Assembly: GCA_024752435.1 (NCBI GenBank)
Contig: CP103035.1
Coordinates: 310,001-374,000, forward strand
Origin: Allantophomopsis cytisporea
Taxonomy: Eukaryota; Ascomycota; Leotiomycetes; Phacidiales; Phacidiaceae
Length of the DNA: 64,000 nucleotides
Reading direction: 5' to 3'
Made by a program: the position numbers and the translations under genes. Below the pieces are notes generated by a model. The model was not told the origin of the DNA. It made no database searches and saw only the letters and a list, made by a program, of their open reading frames with translations. This document shows positions 11,484 to 28,670 of the stretch, piece by piece (the stretch's first letter is position 1; each line of letters starts with the position of its first letter).

Positions 11484-12508
11484 ACAAGGATGATATCACT
11501 AGAACATGAACATCTATAGCACGTTAGCAAAGACCAATACCAACCAAACCTAATTGTTGAGGAATGAATTATCAACCTCGACTCGTTATCGTAGACAATG
11601 TGCGGCTCGTTGTTGTAATGAAGCGTAGATTCCGATAAGAATGACGAACTAAACTGCCGTGAACTCTCTCTGGGGGGATTCTCAGGCAAGGCCAGAAACA
11701 AAGCCGCCACAGAGATCGTCAAGGAGTAATCCGAGCATTCAAACAGAACCACAACTCAAGCGTCAATTCTAATCAACGACGAACTAAACTGCCGTTGAAC
11801 TCTCTCTGGGGGTATTTTCAGGCAAGGCCAGAAACAAAGCCGCCACAGAGGTCGCCAAGGAGTAATCCGAGCGTCCAATTAGAATCTCAACTCGAGATCG
11901 ACGAGTCGTATGTATCTCGATGCGCGATGAGTCGTAACGTTTGATCAGGTAGTGTATATTGGTTGGCAGGAGGGCAGAAACCGATAAGGCGCTCGTATAA
12001 AGGGAAGGAAGATGTGCGATGCATTGACAGACTCCGAAGAAAACAATCCAAGAGACACTACTGTAAACAGAAGAGCAAGGTGACAGATGAGGGGGGTAGT
12101 ATGTCGCAACACCTCTCGTCGCCCTGATCGAGAGATGAGCTACAATGAGGTGATCAGCAACATAGGTCGGTTGGGATTCACGTGACTCATAGTATCAGGC
12201 TACGAGGCTCGCGCTTTCCCTGATTGGGCGAGCGCTAACCATAGAAGAACGAGCACCACGACTGAGATGATCTATTATAAATGCCTATCTACCTATATAC
12301 TGTTGTAAATCTATTCTATACAGTAATAGTAATTCGTGCCCATTTCGCGCTGTCGTGAACATGAGTTTTCTTCGCAAGGTACCCGTTAATTGACTGCGAA
12401 TCCTCCATATCCTCAGACTAGGAATCTCAGCCTCGTCCGTCCATCCATCACCGCCATAATTGAAGCGCTCCGCGTCCTTAAAAGCACTTACTTCCCACCA
12501 TATGCTAG
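11484..12508. promoter_or_regulatory. Upstream region of the 506-aa gene and 3' flank of the GH18-like gene
   Basis: No supported gene. It holds the 135-bp tandem repeat (separate entry). At 12179-12189 an E-box CACGTG overlaps TGACTCA, the consensus of Gcn4/CPC1-type bZIP factors, a composite site that might link a flanking gene to amino-acid starvation control. This is a consensus match only. Confidence 0.4.
11643..11902. repeat. Tandem direct repeat, period 135 bp, two units
   Basis: Unit 1 begins at 11643 and unit 2 at 11778, both with GACGAACTAAACTGCCGT. They stay closely alike (a few substitutions and one-base indels) through AGTAATCCGAGC and weaken after that. They lie in the upstream region of the 506-aa gene. 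The unit is not part of an ORF I can support. Confidence 0.9.
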
Positions 12509-13655
12509 CTACTCCTCGAGGGTATCAGAATAATATTCAAACACACCCGGCACCTCAGACGCCTCCTCACTTCCATCAACAACATCATCTGCCACAGTCA
12601 CCGGCTTTACACTCTCCTGCAACTGCGCCGAACTACTTAATAACATTCCCTTCGTCCCACAACACCTGCCCATGAATTCCGCCCACCTCCACGGCTCGGG
12701 TCGATCTCCCGGCAGACTATTGAAGTACTCCCAGCCCATAACTCCCCCAAAACCCGCCCCATACCTCTCCCTTATCGTAATAAAGACCTCCTCCAAAATC
12801 TCAAACCCTACAAACCCACCTCCATTCCCCGGATTGGTAACCAGTCCCACAACAATCTTGTTGACCGGAAATCCACGCCTTATAATCGCATCATAATGCG
12901 CCGTATTCGAGATATCACCCCAACCACAGTAGAACTGCGTGTTATACCACGCAATGCTCCCGCCACGCATAACCTCCAAAGCCTCATAATCGAACCCGCT
13001 GAGGTTGGCGCGCGGATCAGGCGTGATGAGCGCAGCAGCAACAGGCGCCAAAGTAACCAGGAATTTGGATCCGAAGTCCGCTTTCAGGCGATCGATCAGC
13101 CGGATGACACCCTCCAGCGTCATTGGTTCTTCGACATCGAGATCGAGCCCGTCGAGGTTGTGCTCAGCAATCATGGCCTTCAGCGGCATGTAGTATGCCT
13201 CGAAGGTCTCGGGATCTAGGTCCAGTCTTGTGAAGGAGCCTTTTGCGGCACCGCCTAGGAGGCCTAGTACACGTACGCCGCAGGCTTGAAGGGCGGAGAC
13301 TTCGGCCCAGAGGGTTTGGAAGCGGGGGTGAGATGGGGGATGGTCGTTTAAAGTTATGTTTCCTTTTTGAATGTTAGCTGGGGTGGAAAGAGATAGGAAC
13401 GTGAGAGGTACCTGGCGGGTCATTGAGGTGGATGGCGGCCACTATTACGTGGGTCACGCCGGTGTTTTTTGTAAGGAGAGGAAGGACAGAAACGACATCG
13501 TCGGTGGGGCCTGTGTGGTGTGTTTGGTGGTAGACTACTACTCGAGGTGTAGGAGGGGGGATTGGCGGCATTGTAGGATATGGTGATGTAGATGTGGGAT
13601 GAGTTGTCGTAGTGCTGTTCGAGACAGCCTTGGAGTACAAGGCTGAGAACGTCAC
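12509..13655 (-). CDS. GH18 chitinase-like protein
   Basis: Two exons, 13412-13655 and 12509-13362, are joined across a 49-nt intron (GTACCT...AAAAAG) that restores the frame as NDPPG-NITLND. With the 13655 start it has 365 aa. An internal Met at 13571 gives 337 aa and may be the true start, because the first 28 residues are Ser/Thr low complexity. The GH18 catalytic signature is intact: DGLDLDVEE fits DxxDxDxE, with the proton-donor Glu at 13130-13132. The preceding beta-strand GVRVLGLLGGAAKGS and the final GGVMGWEYFNS match the chitinase/endoglucosaminidase barrel. There is no signal peptide and no chitin-binding module, so an intracellular or non-classical chitinase/ENGase-like role is likely. 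The C-terminal 50 residues are acidic and probably disordered. Confidence 0.9.
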
Positions 13656-14008
13656 TTTAGCGTTGTGTGGGGTAGCTTCCTCGAGCTTCCCTTATCTATC
13701 GACTTGATGCAATACTCCACAATTAGATCGAGTCACAGAAAGAGAAACTTGAACTGTAGAAACAATATCATTTCTAACTTCTGATTTTCGACAGTGTTTC
13801 CTGCATTAAAAACATTATAGTCTGCCATGACTATTTACAAGTGCAAGAAGGATATCATGAAATTAAAGTTTTCAAGAGCAGAAAAATGTCCATTTGAAGA
13901 CTTCAAGCATACCAGCCAAACCGATGCATCCCAACTCCCTGATGCATGTATACAAGCAAGAAACTGCAAATACCATCAATGCACCAAACTCCATACTCAA
14001 TGACTTGA
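13656..14008. other. Spacer between sgt1 and GH18-like gene
   Basis: The 353 nt upstream of the GH18-like gene and downstream of sgt1 (both minus strand). It must hold the GH18 promoter and the sgt1 3'UTR. No ORF of note. Confidence 0.5.
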
Positions 14009-15179
14009 CTACCAATCATGCATGTCGACTCCCTCAGGCGGGGTAGTCTCCATCTTCCTGGAACTAACATCCTTCCAATCGGTACTAAGTGCCGTACCAT
14101 TACTCTCCTGGAAGCTTTTCATCATAGCACGTCTAGTATCCGGATCAGCATCCTTATACAAAGTCTTGAAGAAGTTGTTGATATCATCTCCCTCTTCCTT
14201 CACGCCCTCCAAATCTGTCTCAACGAGCTTATCCCAATCCTTAGGGCCGGATCGCGATGATGTCGGATATGTTGGAAGCTTTGCTTCTGCGGATACTGCT
14301 GAGGCCGAAGGGGCAGAAGGGGCGTTGGGTGGAGGGATGGGAGTTGACACAAGATCGGCTGGATTAGAGGATTCGAGAGCGGACCATTTCTGACCTGGAG
14401 TGACTTTGTGCAAGTTGATTTCGACTTTGTTGGGCGTGATCGAGAAGCTCGATTGGGAGGGATCAATGTCGGCAAAGAGTGGATTGAGTGAGTAGTCGTA
14501 GGTGCTGCCTAGAGCAGTTGGGAATCTGACGGTCAACTATACACACATCAGTCCATTAGTCTAGCCCGTGAAGAGGACAAAAGGGACTTACAGTTCTCTT
14601 CTCAATCTCCACCTCAGCCTTCTCCTTCGGCACGCCCTTGGCAAAGATGGTAATCGTGATCTTTGCACTAGACTGGAACCACTCCTCACGAATCTTGTCC
14701 TTTGGCACAGTCTTCTCCTTGGCCTCTTCCTTAACCTCGACAGGAGCCTCCTTCACCTCCTCGGGAACCTCCTTCACACTTATCTTCCTCCCCTCCGCAT
14801 CCTCCGGCAACGCCTCATACTCCTTGGCAACCTTCTGCTGCCAAATACCTAGTCCCTTTTCCTTCTCGTTCTTTGCGCGGCACCAGATCAGACACATGCG
14901 GGCATCGCCCAGGCGTCCGAGCGAGTAGCAGGCTACGGCACGTCTGAATTGGGCTGTGGCTATGAGCTCACGCTTTCCACGTGAAATGGCAGCGTGAAGA
15001 GCGGCTTCGGCATCTTTGAGAGCTAGCTCGGCTTGTGATGAGCGTTGGTAAGCGGTTGAGCGGCCGATGAGCCAGAGGGGTGAGTTGGAGGATGCGAGGG
15101 CTTGGGTGTATTGCGCGATGGCTGTTGGGTAATCCTTGGCATCGAGGGCTTTTTGGGCATTGGCGGCCTGTGTGGCCAT
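14009..15179 (-). CDS. sgt1: Co-chaperone Sgt1 (TPR-CS-SGS)
   Basis: An Hsp90 co-chaperone that links Hsp90 to Skp1/SCF ubiquitin ligases and to kinetochore assembly, and in many eukaryotes to NLR immune receptors. There are two exons, 14592-15179 and 14009-14536, with a 55-nt intron (GTAAGT...TATAG) joining EKRT to LTVRFP; 371 aa. Residues 1-125 form the TPR region (repeated A/L/Y spacing such as KALDAKDYPTAIAQYTQAL). A Lys/Glu-rich linker follows. The CS domain spans about 163-246 (REEWFQSSAKITITIF ... VEINLHKV). The SGS domain is at the C-terminus with the hallmark DWDKL, NNFFKTLYKDADPDTRRAMMKS and TDWKDV. Length and order match the family. Confidence 0.96.
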
Positions 15180-17992
15180 CTTGGTTATTATGGATGATAA
15201 AGAAGATGTGGGTTGAATGTGGGATTTGAATTGACGGTTTGATGTTGTGTGTGGAAAGTGAAATGGATGGATTTATGGCGGGGTATTGGAGTGGTGAGGC
15301 TGGCGAGGCTATGAGTAGCTCCCGTAGCTCCATGAGCTTCTTTCAAGCTCTACAGCTCCTTACTTCGACCCTCTCTCGAAACTCGAACTGTTGCATTCTT
15401 TCAATTGTTTTCCGAGATAATTACTGGAAAGCTTTATTCTCATACGCAACAGCATTCGATCTGGAAGATTTATAGCCTGCCATTCTAACAAAAGGTAAGA
15501 TACCAGCTTGGAAGGTGACTGATTAGAGATAGTTAGTATTTTGCAATAAGAGTGGACAGGACCCCGAAAGTCATGATATGCATCGAGACGTATATTATTG
15601 CACACTAATATACGCTTCTTGACCTATGATCACTAGCGAAACTTCAAATTTATCAACCTTTCATGATTTGAAGAGTCATTCAGTTAGGTATTAAAAGTTG
15701 TTATCATTCGGCAACAGCTGACACCTGAAACGCAAGGCCACAACAAACGAGTATCAACATTTCTTCCACTGTCATTTACCTACCTACTTACTCCCATCAT
15801 CCTGAATTTTTGCGGCTAATTCGCGTATTGATACAAAAGTCTTACCGGGTTACATACAATTGGATAATCATTTCATAGTGGTGGATGATCTGTGATACTG
15901 ATATTATGTCTATTTATTGAATTCTTCACGAATCATGGTACGCAACTATCCATTATGACATCCCGTCTGAATTGTACTCAATCCCGTATTTCGATAGCAA
16001 AAATGAACGATCACGTGACTGTACTGCGAAACGAAAGAAATCCAGCTTCGTATTCAGTCAATTCGAAGTGCAGAACCATGGTATGGAAAGCAAGTAATGA
16101 TGTATGTCGTTTTCTATGGCCTCATCTTTGTGGAGAACAGACATCACGGCCTCATATTACTCTGTTATGTTGCTTGAGGCGTGTGGAGTTGAAACAATGT
16201 GGAGACTGCCATGTCGAACCGTCGAGCAAAGTATTTAAAATTGATAGAAGACCGAGATATGCCCGTCTACTGGCATTGTACTGGTGACAATTACTGTTGT
16301 GGCATGTATTTGTTGAAGTGTTGTGAATGTTGAAGAACATTCATTCGTCAATGCTGATTCCATTCTCTTCTCATTCGTCGACTTCTTCTTGCCTTACATG
16401 TAGACAGAAGGCAGCACTCAGGGAAGAGTTTGGTTCGGCGTACGGTAGTCGGTATCGGAACATTGTACTATTAGCTAGACTTGAAGTCCCCCTGTACTGC
16501 AAATTCTAGTTCAGGACATGATCGGATGCGGGCTTCTGGGATGTCGAATGCAACTTTGACGACAACGAACGCCCGTCAAGACTCGTCTGTCGTTGACATG
16601 GTACACATCAAGTTAAGCATGAATACGTATGGCATACCAATGCGGTGCGGACGGTTGACGCGCAGCAGGTCAGTGGTCTGTCTTATCATGTAGGCATGAT
16701 CAGCACGACTTCAATCTGCGATTCCCGTACCACAGAATTACCCTGTCGCGCATCGCATCGCATCGAAGTCGACACTGCTGACCCTCCCGGAATGACAATA
16801 TTGTTGTGTCGTCGCTTTTCACTTTTGTTCGGTGGAGAGGTTGTGGTGGAGGTGCTGATTGGATCTGTTATCACCGGAGTGGTAAGGAATAGGACGATTA
16901 TCAAAGTAATGAATGTAAGGGTATTTACTGTGTAAGGGTACAACTTCCAAGCCAGGGCAAGGCACTCTAATATTGTGTGGTACGTACTACTGCGTAGAAT
17001 AGTAATACTCGAGAATTACCACAATATTAAGTCATGTACGACGTGTGAGGGCGAGGACGTCTTTATGTGTATGAAGGCGTCGGATGGCGTTTGGGGGGCG
17101 TATCACGTACGATAATTTACGGAGTACATTCCTTACCTTGTCTTGATGTCGTCGAATAATATCGGACGTCTGGAAACGTCGAACGGCGAATGCTTTGAGC
17201 GGACGGCATATCGAATAAGCATGGAGATCGCATCACCATCGCCTTTTCCCGCCCGTCTTCTCTTCTGTTTCTTGGGGCATTGTGATTGTTATTCTGCTCT
17301 TCGGTCTTCTTCTCCCGATGAAGTTGATGCAGCATGAAATCAATAGGCCGTCGTCCATGGTTGAGTTGAGTTCAATCCGTTTTGACTATCACGACTATTC
17401 TCCTCTTTGTTGTGCGCTACAGATACTCCTACCTAGGTATGGTACCTTATTAATCGTTAGCATGTAGTAGTAGATCCGCTTCTCTCATTCCCCCACCACA
17501 TCACATCGCATAATCATAAGCCGAAAGGTGTTTGGACGTCGGTGAAAAAGGGCACCTTACCTGCATATATACGGCGATCGAACATGATATGTTCCTTTAC
17601 ATGCATAATCGACCTCGGATATATATATATGTATATATATAGATAGTAAATGCGGGCGTACATAGAGATAGATACCCGGGTACACATGAGGATTATCTCA
17701 GTCCATGAGAGAAAAGAGAAAACACATACATCTTTTCACATATGGATGTTCAAGGGATGTATGTATGTATTATGTATGAGGATGAGTTGGCGCATGTCAG
17801 ACTGTTGGTACTTGGGGTGCATGACTCTCTCCAAAAAGGCCATTTTCCTCGCTACGTGCACGCTAGTACAATCCCGCAAGCATGGGAGAAGAGTAGTGTG
17901 GTTAAGGTAGTTCCGCTCCCCCAGGACTTTTACACAATAGAACTTCAGAGGGCATTCGAATTGCAGATATTGTATGTATGTATGTACACTCC

Positions 17993-18023
<31 letters not shown>

Positions 18024-18118
18024 ATAGAGTATTTCACCCAAATACCATAGAGAGAGAGAGAGAGAGAGAGAGACGGACAGAGTATTGCCGTACCATACAT
18101 ACATACATACATACATAC
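17993..18118. repeat. Cluster of three microsatellites: (AGT)n, (AG)n, (CATA)n
   Basis: Within 126 bp lie (AGT)n at 17993-18023, (AG)n at 18050-18072 and (CATA)n at 18094-18118. Confidence 0.9.
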
Positions 18119-18451
18119 TACATAGGTACCTTCCCTCACCTTGCCTCCTCCTCCTCATCATCATCCCCCCCAAACACATAATAGTCCAAGACAACATAAC
18201 AACATCCTTGGCTCATAAAGGAACTCCTCAATATATGCATATCCTCCGCCCTGTGCACATATGTACCTTGGAAAGAGAGCGAGCAGTACATAGTATCTAT
18301 CCTACCCACTCTAAACTTGGCCTTACCTCAACTTATACTCACTACAGAATACCTTGCTACTACTGTAGTAATAGTAATATCAGTACCTCAGTAGTACGAA
18401 CTGTACATACTACAACCAAACTTCACTCTAAACCCCCATACTAAACTACTC

Positions 18452-18476
18452 GCTCTCTCTCTCTCTCTCTCTCTCT
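18452..18476. repeat. (CT)n microsatellite in presumed 5' leader
   Basis: About twelve CT units in a pyrimidine-rich tract upstream of the demethylase ATG. In fungi such CT tracts are often core-promoter or leader elements. Confidence 0.85.
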
Positions 18477-18981
18477 TCCTCTTCCTTCCTTTCATTCTTA
18501 CACACTCTTGAGGTCCTTCCTCTACCGCGGTCCACACATTCTTACCCTTCCTCTCCTCTCTTCCCAATTCTCAACTCATCCTTCTCCACTCTTTCCGGCC
18601 CTTCGCCTTCTTTCATCTCATCTCAACAACAAGCCTAGGTACCACATATACAGCCTTGATATTCCAAGGCTCCTCTATGGCCAACATCGCCGGATCCATC
18701 TAGGAGTGTATATCACTCATCCTCTACGTCTCACGAATTAAGATCCGATTGATTCTTACACATTGCTCGCTACATGTAATATCACCCTTGTCTGCGCATC
18801 GACCTTGTGTAATATATTGGCTCTGTCGCCTTTCCCCGACGCATCCATTATCCTGCGCAAACCAGGATCGACACTACGGCCGATGCTGACATCTCCACAG
18901 CCTCACGAGCACCCATATAGTACAACGATTCGATGTTCCACGTTCTATCCTCAACACTCTCATACAGTATATTGCCTTTGA

Positions 18982-24360
<5,379 letters not shown>

Positions 24361-25807
24361 TTGTAATTTGTGAGTGATGTGGGGTAGGGGGGATGAAGGC
24401 GCGGGGACTGGGTGTTTATACCGATACGAGGCTTGGAAGTGTGCATGGGAGATGCGTTTGGTGTGAATGGGGGAGGTGCACACGTTATATTATTCATAGT
24501 CTTGCTTTTGCTTTTGCTATTGCTGTTGCTGATGCATTTTTGGGGGGCGTTGAAATGGGATGGCTTAGCGGTCTGGTGGATGGGGTGCTGGGAGCATATT
24601 TTTGGGGGTTGGGGGTGCTTTTGATATGTTTTGCTCTTGCTGTTACATACTATCGTATTAAAAGCTTTGCTTTGATGGCTGGGCGGTCATGGTGATGGGG
24701 ATGTAGTATAGATGCTTGCTGGGTGAATCGATGATGTTTAGTGTCTTAAGGGGGTTATGTGTGAGAATGGAGAGTGGTCGCGGGTTGTAATGTTTGTGTG
24801 TGATAGGTGGTGGGATAGTTTACTGAATGTAACTTAGACAATGTATATACAATGACCTTCTGAAAGCGTTTAGTTTTATTTTGAGTCCCAATAGGATTAA
24901 AGTATTTAAACTGTTAATCTTTGTTTTGGATGTAGAGATGCAAGTAGAAATCATAGATCTACAACCAGGTTCTTTGATGAGAACACATCTTCAAACAATG
25001 GATGGTGACTCTGCTCTTCGATATTAGTAAGACATGCCATCCGTGCGACAATGTTCCGGGCTTCATACTTCGTCATCCCTGTAGCTTTATGTATCTTTAT
25101 GTACATTTATGCAATATTATGCAATCCCATACAGGCCCTGACAACCTGGGGCTGAGGCTCGGCTCGGTTGGCCACGGAGAAGTTATGAAAGGCCAGACCG
25201 CCGATGAGGTCACAATCAGATACCGGATCAAGTTTGTGGCTTGACATTTCGTACCTTGCACGCGACACACACTTTGACATTGACGTTGGCATTGACATTG
25301 TCATTGTCATTGTCATGGTCATGGTCATGGTCATGGTCATGCAATTCAAATTCTCCCTCTCCCCCTCGGACTTTGCTCTTGTGCGGTCTTTCCTTATCGC
25401 CTCTAGTCCCACACCGACCACTCCGGAGCACTGAGCGAGGTGCTTTGTGGTTGGACGGTCGAATAGGTCGATGATGTTACTCGTAATCTAATGTAAACGT
25501 GCGACAGAGTGAGTGGTTGAGTAAGTGAGTGGCCGAGGTAAGTCGTGTATTTTCTTCTTTCCTGTGAATAAAATTCCCCCTTCATCAACAGCCTCTTCTC
25601 TGTTTATTTCCCTCTCTTCAGCTCGACTGCGCTCTACGATAGCCGCATTCCATTGCTCCTTCGTTCCATACAATTATTTGCAATCAATCACCATTTCCTC
25701 ATCCACATCTGCCTTGGTGTATGAGTCCACGTCCATATAGATTCTCTCGACTGCATCTTACATCTCTTCCACGCCAACGTCAGCCGTCAATCACCTCAAA
25801 CCCTACA
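24361..25807. other. Spacer between the demethylase and PAF-AH-like genes
   Basis: The 3' flank of the demethylase followed by the promoter of the hydrolase. No supported gene. The region 24480-24540 is T/G-rich (GCTTTTGCTTTTGC-type runs). A hexanucleotide repeat lies at 25273-25341. Confidence 0.5.
25273..25341. repeat. Period-6 repeat, TGACAT/TCATTG grading into TCATGG
   Basis: Imperfect hexanucleotide units change stepwise from CATTGA/CATTGT to CATGGT over 69 bp, about 470 bp upstream of the hydrolase start. Confidence 0.85.
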
Positions 25808-27407
25808 ATGACCTCCTACCTCTCGCGGCTGAGTCCAGTGCCTGCCTTTCCCTCATACACCGGCTCCCACAAAGTCGGCACCATTGATGTCGAAATCCCC
25901 GTCTCAGAACTCTCATCACCTTCACCCGCCCCAGATGACGGCATCGCCACCGTCCAGTTTCGCATCTTTTATCCATGCCCACCTGATTCGCAGTCCAAGA
26001 ATGTGAACTGGATCCCCAAGCCACAACGAGAATATGTATCGGCATACACGCGCTTCCTCGGCGCCGGCAACACATTGGCCGACTTCATCTCGTAAGTCCC
26101 CGCCCCCACTTGAAGATACAACATCTAACCAGCTCAGATACTTCCCACGCCTTCTTCACTACATCACGATTCCCGCCCTCAAGAACGTGCGTCTGGAAAC
26201 CTCACAAACAGACGATGGCCGCTGGCCGGTAATGGTATTCTCCCATGGCCTCGGTGGTTCACGAAATGCGTATTCACACCTCGTCGGCAGCATCGCCTCT
26301 CATGGCGTAATTGTCATTGCCCCAGAACACCGCGACGGCAGCGCGCCAATTTCATACATCCGCACACCCCCCTCTTCTTCAAATCCATCTGCCACGAAAA
26401 CCAAGAAGACGATCGATTATGTCAAACTCTCACATACTCCCTCTCCTGAAGTCGAGGAAGGCCGCAATGCCCAGCTCAAAATCCGTCTCTGGGAAATGGG
26501 CCTTATTCATGATGCGCTGCTTCGTATTGATCATGGCGAGAAAGTCACCAACCTGAACAGCTCCTCGAGTCCGCTCGCGGCCTTCAAGTCACAAATGGCC
26601 GTCCACGAGCCCGGAAGCATCACCTTTGCAGGCCACTCCTTCGGAGCAGCTACAACAGCACAATTCGTGAAATCGACATTCTATAGCCGCGAGATCGACA
26701 GCGCGCCGGCAAGCTACACGCCGATCTTCACCCCGCAACCAGACTCACAGCTAGTCCAGCAAATCACGCCCCACACACCCGTCATCCTCCTCGACGTCTG
26801 GTGTCTCCCTCTCCGCGCCGCCTCCACCCGCTGGCTCTGGAATAAGCCAATGCCATGCTACGCACCAGGCGGTCCAGGCGGAACAGCGCTCCTGGCCGTC
26901 GAATCCCAGGCCTTCTACAAGTGGAGCGTGCACCTGCGTGCTACGAAACATCTGCTCTCCCCCAACCCGGATAGCGACGTCTACGATTACAAGGGCGTCA
27001 CCCAGCCTAGGTTCTATTACCCGGCTGCGAGTGCCCATCTCTCTCAGAGTGATTTCGGCGTGCTATTTCCGTGGCTTACGAAGAAGGTCTTTGCTGCTGA
27101 GGAGCCGGAGCGTGTTATGCGGTTGAATGTCAGGGCTTGCTTGCAGGTTATGCGGGAGATGGGGATTAGGGTTGGCAAGACTTCTGTGACGGATTTGGAG
27201 GTTGAGGCGGACGGCGAGAAGGAGGCCGTGGATAATGACGAGTTGATTTTTGGGGGTGAGGTTAGGGGGTGGAATTTCATTACTACCGATGTTAGTCGCG
27301 ACTCGGCGAGTGAGGCTGGTGAAAAGGAACTGGAGAAGGAGCCGGCGGATGCGGTTGTTAGTGGGGAGTTGATGAAGGAGGGGGAGAAGAAAGGGGAGAA
27401 ATTATAA
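25808..27407 (+). CDS. Platelet-activating-factor acetylhydrolase-like alpha/beta hydrolase
   Basis: A serine esterase/phospholipase of the PAF-AH isoform II family, which cleaves short or oxidised sn-2 acyl chains from phospholipids. There are two exons, 25808-26091 and 26138-27407, with a 46-nt intron (GTAAGT, CTAAC branch site); 517 aa. The start MTSYLSRLSPVPAFP is followed by the family opening GSHKVGTIDVEIPV. An in-frame upstream Met at 25721 would add 29 residues and looks like leader sequence. The oxyanion segment VMVFSHGLGGSRNAYS is present, and the nucleophile elbow GHSFG places Ser at about 262. LLDVWCLPL near 26800 carries the candidate acidic residue. The C-terminal 80 residues (from about 27180) are Glu/Lys-rich and poorly conserved-looking. 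No signal peptide or transmembrane segment is seen, which suits an intracellular enzyme. Confidence 0.93.
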
Positions 27408-28670
27408 ATTGTTTCCTGATGGTGCTTATATGTGGCTACTTGCCTGGAGAGTGGTTTTACGGTGGTATGCTATGAGTTAAGAATGGGAGTTATGACTGTG
27501 TTTGGGACGGCTTGTGAGCAAGCGATTACTTTGGCAACCGTGCTTTTTGGCGTTGGTGGAGCGGGGGTTCGAATGGGTGTTAGATTAGAATGCTTCATGG
27601 AGAATTCAAGTGTTGGGTGGGATTGAGGCTTTTTTGTCTTGTTTTATGCCTTTTTGGGGATTTTGAGAGGTTGAGCTGTTGAAAATTTAAGGATTTGAGG
27701 ATTTCATATCTGCTTCTTGGGTCTTTGTATGCTTATCAGTAGTGCAATTAGAACACTAGGTACTGAGATCTCATTGTTCTTGTGTGGACTCTGTGATTAC
27801 AGTACAGCGTGAGGGTTTTATGTAGATTGAGCTTTTATGTCTTGCTTTAGGAATACAAGAATTCGTCAACATGTAGTCAATATACAAGCCTCACTTCGGT
27901 GCGAGTGGAAGTAGTGGTTCTCACTTTCATTGATTACCGGATTAGGTATGCACCGTATCACTGTGTTAGAATAGCCGCAGAGTAGAATCCTGCTCCCTTT
28001 CTCCTTCAATCAACTCAGTACCCGAAATCTGCTGCACGCCCAACATTGTGACAGAACTTAAAGAAGTGCTTTTGCATGTACAGCTGGATTGGTGGTCTCA
28101 TAAGGCATTTTCTACACCACCACCTTGTCATATCTGCTTTTTGGCTCTTGATATACTTTTGTATGGGTGCAGAGCGCTATGAGATCTGTGTCTTGAGTCT
28201 CATTACTTGTGCGGGATTATATGAAATCTAAGAGTTAGATGTTGGATTACGTATTAGGATTAATCGTCTGCGTGTTTTGCGGCAAATGTGTAGTGAGGCT
28301 TGAGAATAGGAAGTGGGTAGGTGGGTTTAGAACGTGTAGAACATTTCGATCATTCTGGGTGATCAACGTGATGTGTTTTATCTTTGTATCAACTCATTTT
28401 ATGGTTGAGCGGACACATAGCTTTTGTAATCCGCCTTTCAAGTGTTGTACTCGGGCAAATAGTGATTCATTAATTGTTATGATTTTCAACTCAGTCGCAG
28501 TATGATGATAAGTTTGAAGACAGAAGTTTGAAGGGCTCCAAGAAGCAAAACGGGTACAACCCAATGAGATGAAAGAGCTCCTTTCCATGAGTATTCGGAA
28601 TCTGAAAAGCACCAGCTTCTCGCCCCATACGTAAGAGAAATCGTCATAGACTATATGAGATCCTGAAGTC
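27408..28670. other. Convergent spacer
   Basis: 3' flanks of the hydrolase (plus) and of the 699-codon gene (minus). No supported coding segment; the open frames here are under 90 codons with no splice context. Confidence 0.5.

Noticed and set aside
17736..18197. 153-codon minus-strand frame with YYYYY and SLSLSL runs
   Set aside because: A direct translation of the AGT, AG and CATA microsatellites.
25204..25434. Frames with long I/V/M or D/H/N repeats
   Set aside because: Translations of the period-6 TCATTG/TCATGG repeat.
27565..27580. GGGGTTCGAATGGG resembling a tRNA B-box
   Set aside because: No A-box at the right distance, no acceptor stem or cloverleaf could be drawn, and the B-box consensus is broken after the A.
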